NCBI GenBank assembly: GCA_964020085.1
Contig: OZ026607.1
Coordinates: 8,159,279-8,223,278, forward strand
From: Micromussa lordhowensis
Lineage: Eukaryota > Cnidaria > Anthozoa > Scleractinia > Lobophylliidae
Direction of reading: 5' to 3'
Length of the DNA: 64,000 nt
Each line of letters starts with the position of its first letter. Position 1 is the first letter of the stretch. Position numbers and translations under genes: made by a program. The notes under the pieces were generated by a model. The model searched no databases. It was given only the letters and a program-made list of their open reading frames with translations, and was not told where the DNA came from. Of the stretch, positions 1 to 10,330 are shown piece after piece.

Positions 1-55
1 GGCGGGTTACCTCACCTACCTGGGGTCCCCCACCTCCATGTAAACAGGCCCTTAG
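1..55. mobile_element. Right end of a truncated Harbinger-like MITE
   Basis: The window opens inside a repeat ending in TCCATGTAAACAGGCCCTTA, which closely resembles the terminal inverted repeat of the complete element at 465-1190. Only this edge is present, so the family assignment rests on the terminal similarity alone. Confidence 0.45.
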
Positions 56-103
56 AAAATATTCATGGCGGTGTAATGGTGTGCGAGGAAATGTCGGCGG
101 ATC

Positions 104-180
104 GTCCTGATCGGGACGGATCGTGACGACCCGTCACAACGGTGACGGATGGTGACAGTTCGTGACGGGTTGCAGTTGCC
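104..180. repeat. GATCCGTCACGA-type GC-rich repeat
   Basis: This short GC-rich stretch repeats variants of GATCGTGACGACCCGTCAC in both orientations. Related blocks occur at 2604-2680 and 3020-3205, where they flank another MITE. It looks like a small family of palindromic repeat units; no coding content is seen. Confidence 0.5.
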
Positions 181-376
181 GACTTTGAACAGAGAATATT
201 CAACATTGACCGCGGTAAAATCAATGCCGTTGTTTTCTTAGATCTAAAAAAGGCCTTTGACACAGTGGACCACGAGATCCTTTTATCGAAATTAAGCAAT
301 TACGACATACATGGGAACGCGCACCAGTGGTTTAAGTCATATTTAGAGAATCGTACTGAAGGCTTTCATTTGTAAA
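180..376 (+). pseudogene. LINE reverse transcriptase fragment
   Basis: A plus-strand frame reads through a piece of an RVT_1 reverse transcriptase, including the FLDLKKAFDTVDHEILLSKL block that holds the first catalytic aspartate of LINE RTs, followed by a GNAHQWFKSYLENRT-like segment. It is cut on both sides: the left neighbour is GC-rich repeat and the right end runs into a stop and unrelated sequence. It resembles the CR1/L2/Jockey group, as does the larger element at 42150-45230, but is too short to classify. It is a dead fragment. Confidence 0.75.
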
Positions 377-461
377 GTGTTTTTTCTTGCCATGAGACCA
401 GTAGCCGTAGTGTTCATAGAGTTTACATTTTCGGCAAACCTTGGTTATACAAGATCCGAGA

Positions 462-1193
462 TAAGGGCCCATTTACATGGAAAGAGGATGATCCTAGTGC
501 CAGGATCATCCTAGAATCTTCATTTGGTTTACATGCAAAAACGCGGCTCCAGGGATCAACTCTTAATTTGGTTTACATGAAGTTTACATGCAAGATTCTG
601 TGTTCAGCGCGGTTGCAAAGCAAGATGGCGGGCGAAAAGGCCTTTTGAAAAGTTAGTTTTGGGAGTTCTTCCTTATTTACTCGCTTTGATAACCGCCTAG
701 GCTCGATTTCCGCCGCTCTCTCGTGTCCGGTCTACGTTCCTCCCCGAAAAGTGAGTTCGGGGGAGGAGCGCGGGCTCGTTTCCCGAACAGCGGCTGGAAA
801 TCGAGCCTAATAACCGCCTTTCAGCATCAATTTGCCATTATATACAACTTGATATTTCAAACACAGCAAATTGTCGGCCTTTAGTCGATGATGAGTGAGA
901 AGATCCCGCCATGTTGTTCCCAGAACTCGTCCCCAGGGCCATGTCAGGTTTCAAGATGGTGGGCAAACTGGGTCTCCTGACGCAGTTTACATGGAGCCAG
1001 GATCATCCTAACGCCAGGATCATCCCTCCTCTCAGATAGGATGATCCTAGCGTTAGGATGATCCTAGCACTGGGGCCAAATACAACCCTTCACATGTAAA
1101 CTGAAAGCTGAAAACATACCGCGCTCGGATGATCCCAGTGCTAGGATGATCCCAGCGCTAGGATCATCCTATTTCCATGTAAACGGGCCCTAA
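462..1193. mobile_element. PIF/Harbinger-like MITE with TAA target duplication
   Basis: The ends are inverted repeats beginning GGGCCCATTTACATGGAAA on the left (465) and ending TTTCCATGTAAACGGGCCC on the right (1190), flanked on both sides by TAA, which fits the three-base TWA duplication of PIF/Harbinger elements. The interior carries many copies of a GGATGATCCTAG-type palindrome near both ends (about 487-515 and 1000-1170), giving strong subterminal hairpin potential. No transposase ORF is present, so it is non-autonomous. Superfamily assignment is inferred from target duplication length. Confidence 0.75.
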
Positions 1194-1266
1194 TCCACGA
1201 TATAAACTGTATATCACCACTGGATGAACTTTGCTCTCAACGACAAGTGCTTTGCTGCAAATACGG

Positions 1267-1578
1267 CTAAGTCTCTTGAGATGATACTAGGACGGTGGCA
1301 AGAGGTTGCCCTAACTCCAGTGACATATCATGAAGTTCTTTGAACAAGATCTTCTCTGAGATTAAGACGCCCTTTAAATACATAAGACCTTCACACTCCG
1401 CCACAAAACGATCGTTCGGAAGTAATTCGAGGTCGCTAGCTGCGGAATTGCTGTTTCCTAACACAAACCGTTTGATGGCTGTGGTGAAAACCGGAATTTT
1501 CAAAAAGATACTTCCAATGGACTGGAAGACGAAAAATAACCTTGAAACCAAGTCAAATCTATCAAGTAAACTTCCCAT
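1267..1578 (-). CDS. Hypothetical 103-residue ORF
   Basis: A minus-strand ATG-initiated ORF between a MITE and a minisatellite block. The N-terminal half is hydrophobic and aromatic (for example SRLFFVFQSIGSIFLKIPVF, which could be a membrane segment); the C-terminal half is mixed and ends SSQET. I do not recognise a domain. No splice sites or poly(A) signal clearly frame it, and an 84-residue ORF is open on the opposite strand, so it may be chance. It is listed only because it lies in the one stretch here that is not obviously repeat. Confidence 0.2.
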   Translation of the reverse strand: MGSLLDRFDLVSRLFFVFQSIGSIFLKIPVFTTAIKRFVLGNSNSAASDLELLPNDRFVAECEGLMYLKGVLISEKILFKELHDMSLELGQPLATVLVSSQET

Positions 1579-1699
1579 GGTTAATCACAACTAGCCGCAT
1601 TAGCGATGCCGCTTGATTTACGCCATGGTGTATCCATAGTAACAGCGAAAGCCACATTTTGTTCGAGATACCGCTATCCCCTGAAACTGTTTTTATAAG

Positions 1700-2050
1700 A
1701 TCATTTGTTGTTGTAGTATCCCTCGACTGATATTTTCTTTCGCTCTAAACGGGTCATATTGTAGCTCAAGTTTAAAGAACGAGCTATACATAATCGTTTG
1801 TTGTTGCAGTATCCCTCGATTGATAATTTCTTTCGCTCTAAACGGGTCATATTATTGCTCACGCTTAAAGAACGAGCTATTACATGATCGTTTGTTGTTG
1901 CAGTATCCCTCGACCCTCGATTGATAATTTCTTTCGCTCCAAACGGGTCATATTGTCGCTCACGCTTAAAGAACGAGCTATACATGTATGTCTGGCTAGT
2001 TTGTTGCGGCAGCATCCGTCGATTGATAATTTCTTTCGCTCTAAAGGAGT
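1700..2050. repeat. Minisatellite, about 95-bp units, four copies
   Basis: Four degenerate head-to-tail units start near 1702, 1794, 1889 and 1996. Each has a TTGTTGCAGTATCCCTCGA block, then GATAATTTCTTTCGCTC, then AAACGGGTCATATT and a variant of AAAGAACGAGCTAT. Spacing is about 92 to 107 bases. Open frames running through it on both strands are a consequence of the periodicity. Confidence 0.8.
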
Positions 2051-3300
2051 ATTCACACACCTTCGCTTTTTATTTGTGTTAGCCTCATCTTTAGCGTGCT
2101 TCTTTGTTTACACTTTGGGCGAAATTTGTGGTCGCTCTTTTTTTAGAACGAGGAATCGCACACTTCATTCGCCTCTTTGTGTATTTGTGTTGGCGGCAAG
2201 TGTGGGCAAAATTTGTGGTCGCTACTTCATTCGCTTGTTTTTGTGTTCGCCGCTTGAGTGTTTTTACGCGAAAGTTTGTAGCCGCTCTTGTTCTAGAACG
2301 AGTAATATCCATACACTCCATTCGCTTGTTATTTGTATTCAACTCGCCGCTTGAGTGTTTGGGGGTTTCGTTATGTTTATGGGCGCCTTCTTTTAGAACG
2401 AGGAATCATGTAGTCACACACCTTTTCTGGCTGTTTTCTTTCAGTGTTTTGTAGCCGCTCTTGTTTTAGAACGAGTAATATCCACACACTTCATTCGCTT
2501 GTTATTTGTGTTCGCCGCTTGAGTGTTTTGGGGTTTTGTTATGTTTGTGGGCGTCTTTTTTTTAGAACGAGTAATATTCACACACCCTTTCGCCTGTTTA
2601 TTTGTGACGGGTCGTCACGAGCCGTCTCGGATCGTCGCGGTCCGCGCCAACTTGGCGACCCGTCTCGGATCGTCACAATCTTGTTCCCAGAGCCCACGTG
2701 CCTTTTGGTCAGTACCAAGACACGGAGCTCTGGAATAATCAACAAGCTCGTTCCCAGAGCCCTCGTTTCTTTTGCTTTTAAAATTTGATAACTGCCGTTC
2801 TTTCAAAGCCAAATTTCGACTTTCCTAGTCTTTCCAGTGCGTATTGAATGTCTTTGTGGAACGTATTCACATCGACTTCACCTCTGGACTCCAAATAAAC
2901 CAAGCCACGCATGCGCTGTGAAACCGGAAGTCCTAAAATCTTAGTCTCTGGAAATTGATTATTCCAGAGCTCCGTGTCTTGGTGCTGACCAAAAGGCACG
3001 TGGGCTCTGGGAACGAGATTGGGATCGTTACGATCCGTCAACTTTTTCAGGGGTAGGTGTACACTACCTGAAGTTCACTTTCCGCTATCCCTTTTCGCGA
3101 CATGACTTTCGGTATGACGGTCGAGAACGATTCGTGACGGGTCGGCAATCCGTCACGATCCGTCGCGAATCGTCACCCCTTTTGCGACCCGTTACGGATC
3201 GGGTATATTGGACATCCACACACTTCATTCGCTTGTTATTTGTGTTCGCCGCTTGAGTGTTTTGGGGTTTTGTTATGTTTGTGGGCGTCTTTTTTTTAGA
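2050..3300. repeat. Second minisatellite, interrupted by a MITE insertion
   Basis: Units combining TTCATTCGCTTGTTATTTGT, a GTTCGCCGCTTGAGTG block and TTTAGAACGAGTAAT recur between 2050 and 2605. A nearly identical final unit resumes at about 3213-3300. The 2606-3210 interval is a different repeat complex, so one array has been split by a later insertion. The AGAACGAG motif is shared with the preceding minisatellite, suggesting a common origin. Confidence 0.75.
2677..3020. mobile_element. MITE with about 65-bp terminal inverted repeats
   Basis: A left arm beginning GTTCCCAGAGCCCACGTGCC and running to about 2750 is matched in reverse complement by the right arm at about 2955-3016. The arms share the block CCAAGACACGGAGCTCTGGA except for one or two changes. 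The interior (about 2750-2950) has no credible ORF. Blocks of the GATCCGTCACGA repeat lie just outside both ends. Confidence 0.75.
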
Positions 3301-4040
3301 ACTGTTTGATCAGAAGGGACAATGAGGGTTTTCAACTTTTTTCATTTTATGCAAAATGCTATTGGCGTAAAGAAAATTATGAATAATCTTGTACTGGAAT
3401 ATTGTAAGTTTGATTTCTTTGGTCACAAGAAAGGATAGCGAATATATATGTGGATATCAAATCCACATTCTACAAGTCTTTTCTCAGCCGTTGGGGGGAA
3501 AGATTCTGATGATCAATAAAGGTCTGTAAATTGTTTTGCACGCAAGTTAACTGTGGCAGCTTGTTCTTCCTGTTTTTTTCCAGACACTCGGCATTGCTGA
3601 AAGAAGGCCGTGATGCTGTAAGAAATCGAATTTTACTTTGAACTTTCGTAGAACTCGTTGAATGACAGAAACCTAGTGTTACTTTCGTCGAGAAGACTGG
3701 ATAATTTACAGATCCCGACTCTGATGCCAGCTTCGAAAATACGCGGAGGCTTTGTAGGCTTTGTTAATTTTTATGAATCGGTTATTCCAAACGATCTGTT
3801 CGCGTACGTCTTTCTTTGTTGTGGGGACGACATTATTTACTTCTTGCCAATACGAAGTCGCATATCACGTGTTTGTAAAAGATAGGTAGGTTTGCGCTTT
3901 TAAAAGTTCAAGTATTTTATGTCGTAATTGCATTGAAAAAGAAGTGTTCCGTCGACGCCAGATAGCAACCGCAGTGGGATTAATTTCCATGCTGGATCGC
4001 CTTCAGAGCAAAGACGCTTCACCCAACATATTTTTAATGC
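3301..4040. other. No gene recognised
   Basis: AT-rich sequence between the minisatellite and the broken LINE. Short ORFs occur (the longest 75 codons at 3658-3885) but none resembles a known family or is framed by clear splice sites. Confidence 0.5.
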
Positions 4041-4044
4041 TTTA

Positions 4045-7000
4045 TCAAACAAAGTCAACCATGTCAAGCCCTCCCTTTTCTTTACTTTTAATCAGGGTAG
4101 ATTTTTTGACCTTTGGATTTTTGTACTTCCATACATAATCAAAGATCAGCGTATTAACTTCATTAGCAAACTTATCTGGTGTGTTCAACACACTACAAAC
4201 AAAAGTTAGTTTTGAAATTGCAGTTGTCTTTACTACATTAATTCTTCCGTATATGGATATATCTCTTGACGACCAAATGTTTAATATTCTTCTTACGGGA
4301 TCTAGTCGATCAAAAAAGTTCTTTTTGGCTGCAAGTTGTTCGTCATACGAAAAATGAACCCCCAGCGCGTAGATGGGTTCTTCACTAATTGCTGCGCAGC
4401 GAGCGTAGCGAGCGAGCAGCAACATAAATGCATTGCATTTAACCAGAATGCACTGCGTCACTTTTTACCAGAGTGCATTGCGCCACGAACAACACGAGGA
4501 TGTCACACCGTCGAGCCGTCGTCTTAATTCGCGTAGATTTCAGGGAGAAAGATTAGTGGTTTGTTTTGCTCTGATTTACCTGTGAAACGATGTGAAGGAG
4601 ATCGTGCTTGACTTTCACAACTCTTGCTTTTGTTCCTTAATGCAGTAAGTGAAAGTTTGTAAATCTGGATGATTAATTGTGACATTTTAACTTAGTATGT
4701 CATTTCTTAGCAGTCTCGCCTCCTTGGTCGAATTCGTAAATGAAGGCGTTACTAAAGCTTGTAGAATAATTAAAAATACGAAAACCGTTCAACACGATAA
4801 TTTCATATATGCTGCGATCTATTCATCCAAACATGAATTTAAGCTGAAGCGTTAGCATTTTCACCCATCGCGATGGACACGTCCTCGGCACAGTTTGTCA
4901 ACATTCTTGTAAATCTGGATGATTAATCTTAACTTTAGTATATCATTTCTTAGCAGTCTGGCCTCCTTGGTCGAGAAGAAATCGTCATTACTAAAGCTTG
5001 TAGCATAATTAAAAAACGAAAATCGTACAACACGCTAATTTCATACATGCTGCGATCTATTCCTTTTCATCCAAACATGAATTTAAGCTAAAGCGATAGC
5101 ATTTTCACACATCGCGATGGACGCGTCCTCGGCACAGTCTGTCAACATTCTAGAGGCATTTAATGCGTACCAGTACAGTATTTATAAGTTGGATGTCTGC
5201 TCCTACAATTTCCACATGTATCGATTTTCGCGATCTGATAAAGGGGAGGTTGACGTGTATCGTTTTATGTCCAAATATAGTTCAGATCACTATGTGCTTT
5301 TTTGTCACGACCCCTTGTCACACCTCGCCATCGATGCGTCATCACGTATGAAATTGATGCATACAAGGACAGATTTTAAGTTACACAGCACAATTCGACA
5401 CTACTTTGAGAAATAAATGTTACTGCAAGTCTTGGAACGTACGGATAGATGAATCACTACGTAAAATATGTCACTATCAACAGAATGTGCCGCAGCATTA
5501 CTATCTTTTAGATAACCTAGAAAAAGTGTATCTTTTCGATGTCGCAATGATCCTAACCACAACAACTCTGATTTAGATTGATTTATTCGTAATCCAGAAC
5601 AATTTTCGAACTGAGCAAGTAAACTAAAAAGGTTATTTAGTGACTGAACGTCTCTGAGAAAAAACAGTGGTATCATCAGCGTACTGCGCAAGTTTTATTG
5701 TGTTTGTGGCATCTATTTCCATGCCTTTTATATCATTTGTGCTTCTAATGGCATTGGCGAAGGATTTCTATCCCAACAGTAAACAGGATACCAGACAGAG
5801 GACAGCCTTGCCTGACTCCCTTTCCCAAATTAAACTGCTTAGTGGCAAAGCCACTGTTTAGAATGCAACTTAAAATGTCGCTATATATTACGCTGCCGCA
5901 GTTGAGGACAAAGTTGAAAGTTTCCGGGCATTTCTGATGATAATTCCATTCAATGGAATCAAATGCTTTTTCGAAATCGGCTAATCCAGGAATGTTTTGC
6001 GTCTTGGTGAAAGACATGATATCTGTAATAGTTCTGATACTTTCCCCGATGTATCTTCCTTAAATAATAATAAACCTAATAAACCTAATCTGACTTGAGT
6101 AAATAATTTTAGTTAGGACACTTTCAATTCTGATTGCAATGGCTTTTGTGGCGATTTTATAATCATTATTTAAAAGGGAAATCGGCCTCCGGTTTTTTTA
6201 AATATTCTAAATCTTTATTCTTTTTGGGGATCAAGGAAATAATTCTGAATCAGGGAGATGGATAAATGACCGTGCTCATATGCGTAATTAAAACTATCCA
6301 CCATAAAATGTCCAATCGCATCCCGAAATAATCTATAAAATTCTATTGCCAACTCGTCAGAACCAGGTGTTTTGTTATTTTGAAACTTGTTGAGCGCGTC
6401 TGTACATTCTTTTATTGTTAACAAGCCTTCGCAGCGTCCTGCTTCTTCGTTATTCAAGGTTTTAAGGTTTGGTGAGTCAAAGAAGTGTACGGAGTTATTT
6501 GTTTCAAATGAGTTATTTTTCTATTTGTATACATTCTTAAAAAAGTTCTCTTCCTCTGCGAGTATTTGTTATCGTAGGATAGAGCCGTCTTAATCAGTTT
6601 TTAATGCAGTTACGTGTTTCTTTCTATGGTTTCTTTTCTCCAAATTGAGAAAGTATTTATTATTCTTTTCACCAAATTCATACCAACGTGCTCTGCTTCG
6701 AACTATTGTTCCTTGGGTATTTTTGGCAATTACTTTCGCAAGTTTACCTTTCACGCGGTCTATTTGAGCTTTTTTTGCTTCGTTGAATGTTGAACGTATT
6801 TGCTCTTGCAGGCGATTGTATTTTTCTAATAACTTTCTCTCCTCGTCGCGATTTTCCTTAGCTTTCCTTTTAGAGAAAAGAATGGTGGCCGCTCTTATTT
6901 CCATTTTGATCATTTCCCAGAGGAGCCCTTTATCTGTTACCTCATGATATTTTGATGCAGGTGTTTTTTTAGAAATCAGCTCCGTATAATCTTTGTCAGT

Positions 7001-7321
7001 TAACAATGAATTATTCAATTTCCAGGAACCAGGACCACACTGATCTTTTTTTTCTTCAGGGGATAAAAACAAACCCAATGCAGAATGATCAGAAAAAACA
7101 GTGGGTATTATTTTAACATTTTTTAGTGAAGGTCGCATGTCTTTTAATATCGACAGAAGACAATCCAATCTGCACTGAATCTTCATCGACGGATTGCTCC
7201 AAGTAAAACCTTTTAGATTGGGATTGTTTGCTCCCCAGGTATCGATAAGATTATAAGCAATAATTAGATTATTTAACAACCATTTTTTTAAGTTCGATCG
7301 ATCGGCCCCCTCGCTTATCAA
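4045..7321 (-). pseudogene. Broken L1/Tx1-like LINE (endonuclease and RT fragments)
   Basis: Five minus-strand frame pieces line up in order as one degraded LINE polyprotein. 6590-7321 (243 codons) holds the end of an APE-type endonuclease (VFSDHSALGLFLS) and a charged linker. 6215-6457 contains NNKTPGSDELAIEFYR, an RT N-terminal motif. 5745-6017 carries ADFEKAFDSIEW and GVRQGCPLSGILF. 5401-5691 has a RINQSKSELLWLG block. 4045-4375 has SIYGRINVVKTTAISKL and GGLDMVDF, which point to the L1/Tx1 lineage. Stops and frameshifts separate the pieces, the catalytic FADD-type motif falls in a broken stretch, and about 1 kb of unrelated sequence (about 4390-5440) is inserted near the 3' end. The element is inactive. 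Confidence 0.85.
4658..5152. repeat. Tandem duplication of about 250 bp
   Basis: Two adjacent direct copies start at GTAAATCTGGATGATTAAT (about 4658 and 4911). They share CATTTCTTAGCAGTCT, CTCCTTGGTCGA, TGCTGCGATCTATTC and CATCGCGATGGAC in order, with small indels. The block lies inside the sequence inserted into the broken LINE. A 99-codon ORF beginning in the second copy (5117-5416) is followed directly by AATAAA, but resembles nothing I know. Confidence 0.8.
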
Positions 7322-7327
7322 GGTCAG

Positions 7328-7766
7328 TTAAAGTGCACCTAACCCCAAAATATTTTTTTTGCTTAAATGACTCTTTGCACCTGTTTGAAAGGCTTTGCGC
7401 CTTTTTGCCCTTTTCTAGCCCTAATCTTGACTTTTTACAGGCGGTAAAAGTTAAGAAATCTGGCCATCGTCTGTTCCACGACCGAGCAAGTAAGGGGAAT
7501 GGGTTTATTCCTGGGTTGATGTCATAAACTTATTTGCATGCATGTTTACAAAGACTTAATACGATGCAAATCAGTCTGTGACGTCAACCCAGGAATAGAC
7601 CCATGCCCCTTACTAGCTCGGTCGTGCAACAGATGATGGCTAGATTTCCTAACTTTTACAGCCTATAAAAAAGTAAAGATTCAGTTTCAAAAGGCGCACT
7701 GCGTTTCGAACAGGTGCAAAGATTTATTTAAGCGAAAAAAATATTTTGGGGTTAGGTGCACTTTAA
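7328..7766. mobile_element. TTAA-flanked foldback MITE
   Basis: The element is bounded by TTAA at 7328-7331 and 7763-7766. Inside these, AGTGCACCTAACCCCAAAAT on the left is mirrored by its reverse complement on the right. Most of its length folds back: the segment around 7465-7530 is the approximate inverse of 7570-7640. TTAA duplication is typical of piggyBac-type elements. There is no transposase, so it is non-autonomous. Confidence 0.85.
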
Positions 7767-7799
7767 GGCTCAGTTGAAGTCACCACTCAGTACTAACGT

Positions 7800-8130
7800 T
7801 TCGTTTGCATAACTTTCCATTGGTACCAATTGTACCATTTGTACCAATGGACGAGTAGAATGCAACCCTACTCAACTTGAAGCCATCGAAGATATTCTAA
7901 GTTTTTATGAGACGCATTTCACCAATGGAACAACAATCAAATAAGTGCAATTCCATTGGTACCAATCGTACCATTGGTACCAGGACATTGGAATTATTCT
8001 AAGTCTTTATAATGAATTACATTTCACCAAAGGAATACCAAACGAGTGACTATCATTCCATTGGAATCCGTTTACCAATGGAATACCAATGGAGTAAGTG
8101 CCATTCCATTAGAATCCGTTTGTGTGTATT
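7800..8130. repeat. Degenerate ATTGGTACCAAT palindromic repeats
   Basis: Palindromic words such as CATTGGTACCAAT and TTCCATTGGTACCAAT recur many times with variable spacing (about 7816-7850, 7953-7983, 8064-8125). Nothing coding is visible. Confidence 0.6.
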
Positions 8131-8990
8131 GGACAAACCTCAATAAACCTGTAGATTAAGAATTACAAAAGACTTCTTACAAATATTTTAAGACCTAACA
8201 TAAACATTATAAATTAGATAATAGACTAAGGATAGACAGGTTTTCTCTAAGACCCGAGTCAAATCCTTCTTCCAATTCTGGACGCTGAAGGAAACTATTC
8301 CGGGAATATATTCATCCGTCTTCAGTTCGTTATCTTCGTTGCTTTCCAGAGGCCTCGCTTTCCAGATGAAAAATTCACTACCCTACTCCCGCTAGATTGT
8401 GCAAAAAAACTGGAACCAGCCCGACTATGACCCCCTCCCCCCCACCGTAATGACACACAAGCTAAAGAAAACCATGCAGTGGTCTCAAGTCGCCAATAAA
8501 CCTCAAGTTAGACGGAGCTTTTATTGATTTCGATTTCAAGATCTGGTACACGAGCAACTGTGGAAGTCACTATTAGAGATAAAAGCACACAAAAACCACA
8601 CGAAGAAATGTACGTAAATCTGAAAACTTCAATTCAAGCGCTTCTCAAAACAGGACCGTACATTCCTACGCATATCATATATGAGTAACTGGTCTGTTCA
8701 GAGTCAGAGTCAAAATACTCAGGTAAATACCTGAATATAATATTGCCAAACCTATTCCTAAGAGGCGAGTAGCCCTCACGCTGGAAATGAGTTTCGTATT
8801 CGATTTAATGATCGCAGTCTTATTGGTACAGATTAACTATTAGTTATAGCTTACCAAGAGATTACTCAAAATGGTGTCCGCTCAGATTAATAAACGTGAA
8901 AGCTAAATATGCATTAAGAGTAAAAGGTGATTTTTGTCCAATCCAGCAGTAACAGGGATGATTTAAATAGCAAATTTATAAGCTTAACAT
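8131..8990. other. No gene recognised; 3' flank of the repeat-protein gene
   Basis: AT-rich sequence lying 3' of the minus-strand gene that ends at 8993. It probably contains that gene's 3' untranslated region, but I see no canonical AATAAA in the immediate downstream bases. No other feature is supported. Confidence 0.4.
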
Positions 8991-8992
8991 GT

Positions 8993-10330
8993 TTAGTTAT
9001 CCTTGGCCATTCCCTCTTTGGCTGCGTGTTCCAGCTCTTCGCGCTTCTCCTTTCCAACTTCGTCTAGAGGTTTGCCTATTGCTTCGTTTGCAATCTTTCC
9101 TGCTTCGTCTAGAGCTTCAGCCACAGGTTTTGCCACATGTGTGTTTACAGCTTCGTCTTTAGATTCAACTACAGCATCTGTTACCAACTTTCCAGCTTCT
9201 TCTGAAGCATTGGCCACCTTTCCAATTGCGACAAGGCCTTTTGCCACAGGTTTGACTACAGCTTCGTCTACAACTTTGGCCACAGGTTTGCCTACAGCCT
9301 CGTCTTCCGCCTTTCTAGCTTCCTGTAGAGCTTCGCCCATAGGCTTGACCACAGCGTCGTTTACCACTCTTCTAGTTTGATCTAGAGCTTCTCCTTCAGG
9401 TTTGACCACAGCTTCTTTGATCGCCCTTCCAGTATCCTCTACAGCTTTGCTTGCGGGTTTGACCACATGGCCGTTGATTGCCTCTGCAGTGTTCTCTTCA
9501 GCTTTGCCGACAGGTTTGACTACATTGTCGTTGATCCCCTTTGTAGTATTCTCTACAGCTTTGCTGACAGGTTTGACAACATTGTCGTTGATAGCCTCTG
9601 CCGTATCCTCTACGGCTTTGGTTACAGGTTTGACTACATTGTCGTTGATTGCCTCTGCAGTGTTCTCTTCAGCTTTGCCGACAGGTTTGACAACATTGCC
9701 GTTGATTCCCTTTGTAGTGTCCTCTACAGCTTTGGTTACAGGTTTGACTACATTGTCGTTGATCGCCCCTGCAGTATCCTCTACGTCTTTGGTTACAGCT
9801 CTGACTACATTGTCGTTGATCCCGTTTGTAGTATTCTCTACAGCTTTGCTGACAGGTTTGACTACATTGTCGTTGATAGCCTCTGCCGTATCCTCTACAG
9901 CTTTGGTTACCGGTTTGACTACATTGTCGTTGATCGCCCCTGCAGTATCCTCTACGGCTTTGGTTACAGCTCTGACTACACTGTCGTTGATCCCCTTTGT
10001 TGTATCCTCTACGGCTTTGGTTACCGGTTTGACTACATTGTCGTTGATCGCCCCTGCAGTGTCCTCTACGGCTTTGGTTACAGCTCTGACTACACTGTCG
10101 TTGATTCCCTTTGTAGTATCCTCTACAGCTTTGCTGACAGGTTTGACTACATTGTCGTTGATTCCCTTTGTAGTATCCTCTACAGCTTTGCCGACAGGTT
10201 TGACTACATTGTCGTTGATGGCCCCTGCAGTGTCCTCTACGGCTTTGGTTACAGCTCTGACTACACTGTCGTTGAACGCCTTTCCAGCTTCTTCAAATGC
10301 TTTTCCAATGCCAGCGAAAAAGCTACTCAT
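8993..10330 (-). CDS. 19-residue tandem-repeat, LEA-like amphipathic helical protein
   Basis: This 445-residue ORF starts MSSFFAGIGKAFEEAGKAFN and is then built of about 15 to 17 tandem 19-residue units of the form INDNVVKPVGKAVEDTTKG, with variants such as VRAVTKAVEDTAGA. Later units are degenerate and the protein ends in a charged tail, GKEKREELEHAAKEGMAKDN. The units are Ala/Val/Lys/Glu/Asp-rich with no Cys, Trp or transmembrane stretch and would form amphipathic helices, as in LEA-like stress proteins or lipid-surface proteins; that role is inference from composition. There is no signal peptide, so it is probably cytosolic. The ATG is preceded at once by TTTTCCTTTAG, a good splice acceptor, so a noncoding 5' exon is likely. 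The 57-base repeat makes two antisense frames open as well; they are shadows. Confidence 0.8.
   Translation of the reverse strand: MSSFFAGIGKAFEEAGKAFNDSVVRAVTKAVEDTAGAINDNVVKPVGKAVEDTTKGINDNVVKPVSKAVEDTTKGINDSVVRAVTKAVEDTAGAINDNVVKPVTKAVEDTTKGINDSVVRAVTKAVEDTAGAINDNVVKPVTKAVEDTAEAINDNVVKPVSKAVENTTNGINDNVVRAVTKDVEDTAGAINDNVVKPVTKAVEDTTKGINGNVVKPVGKAEENTAEAINDNVVKPVTKAVEDTAEAINDNVVKPVSKAVENTTKGINDNVVKPVGKAEENTAEAINGHVVKPASKAVEDTGRAIKEAVVKPEGEALDQTRRVVNDAVVKPMGEALQEARKAEDEAVGKPVAKVVDEAVVKPVAKGLVAIGKVANASEEAGKLVTDAVVESKDEAVNTHVAKPVAEALDEAGKIANEAIGKPLDEVGKEKREELEHAAKEGMAKDN

Noticed and set aside
4390..4520. GCTGCGCAGCGAGCGTAGCG-rich stretch as a CpG promoter
   Set aside because: It lies in the sequence inserted in the broken LINE and looks like a repeat end (palindromic AGCGAGCG words), with no gene downstream.
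5117..5416. 99-codon ORF with a following AATAAA as a small gene
   Set aside because: It lies within a tandem duplication inserted in a dead LINE, has no homology I recognise and no upstream promoter or splice evidence.
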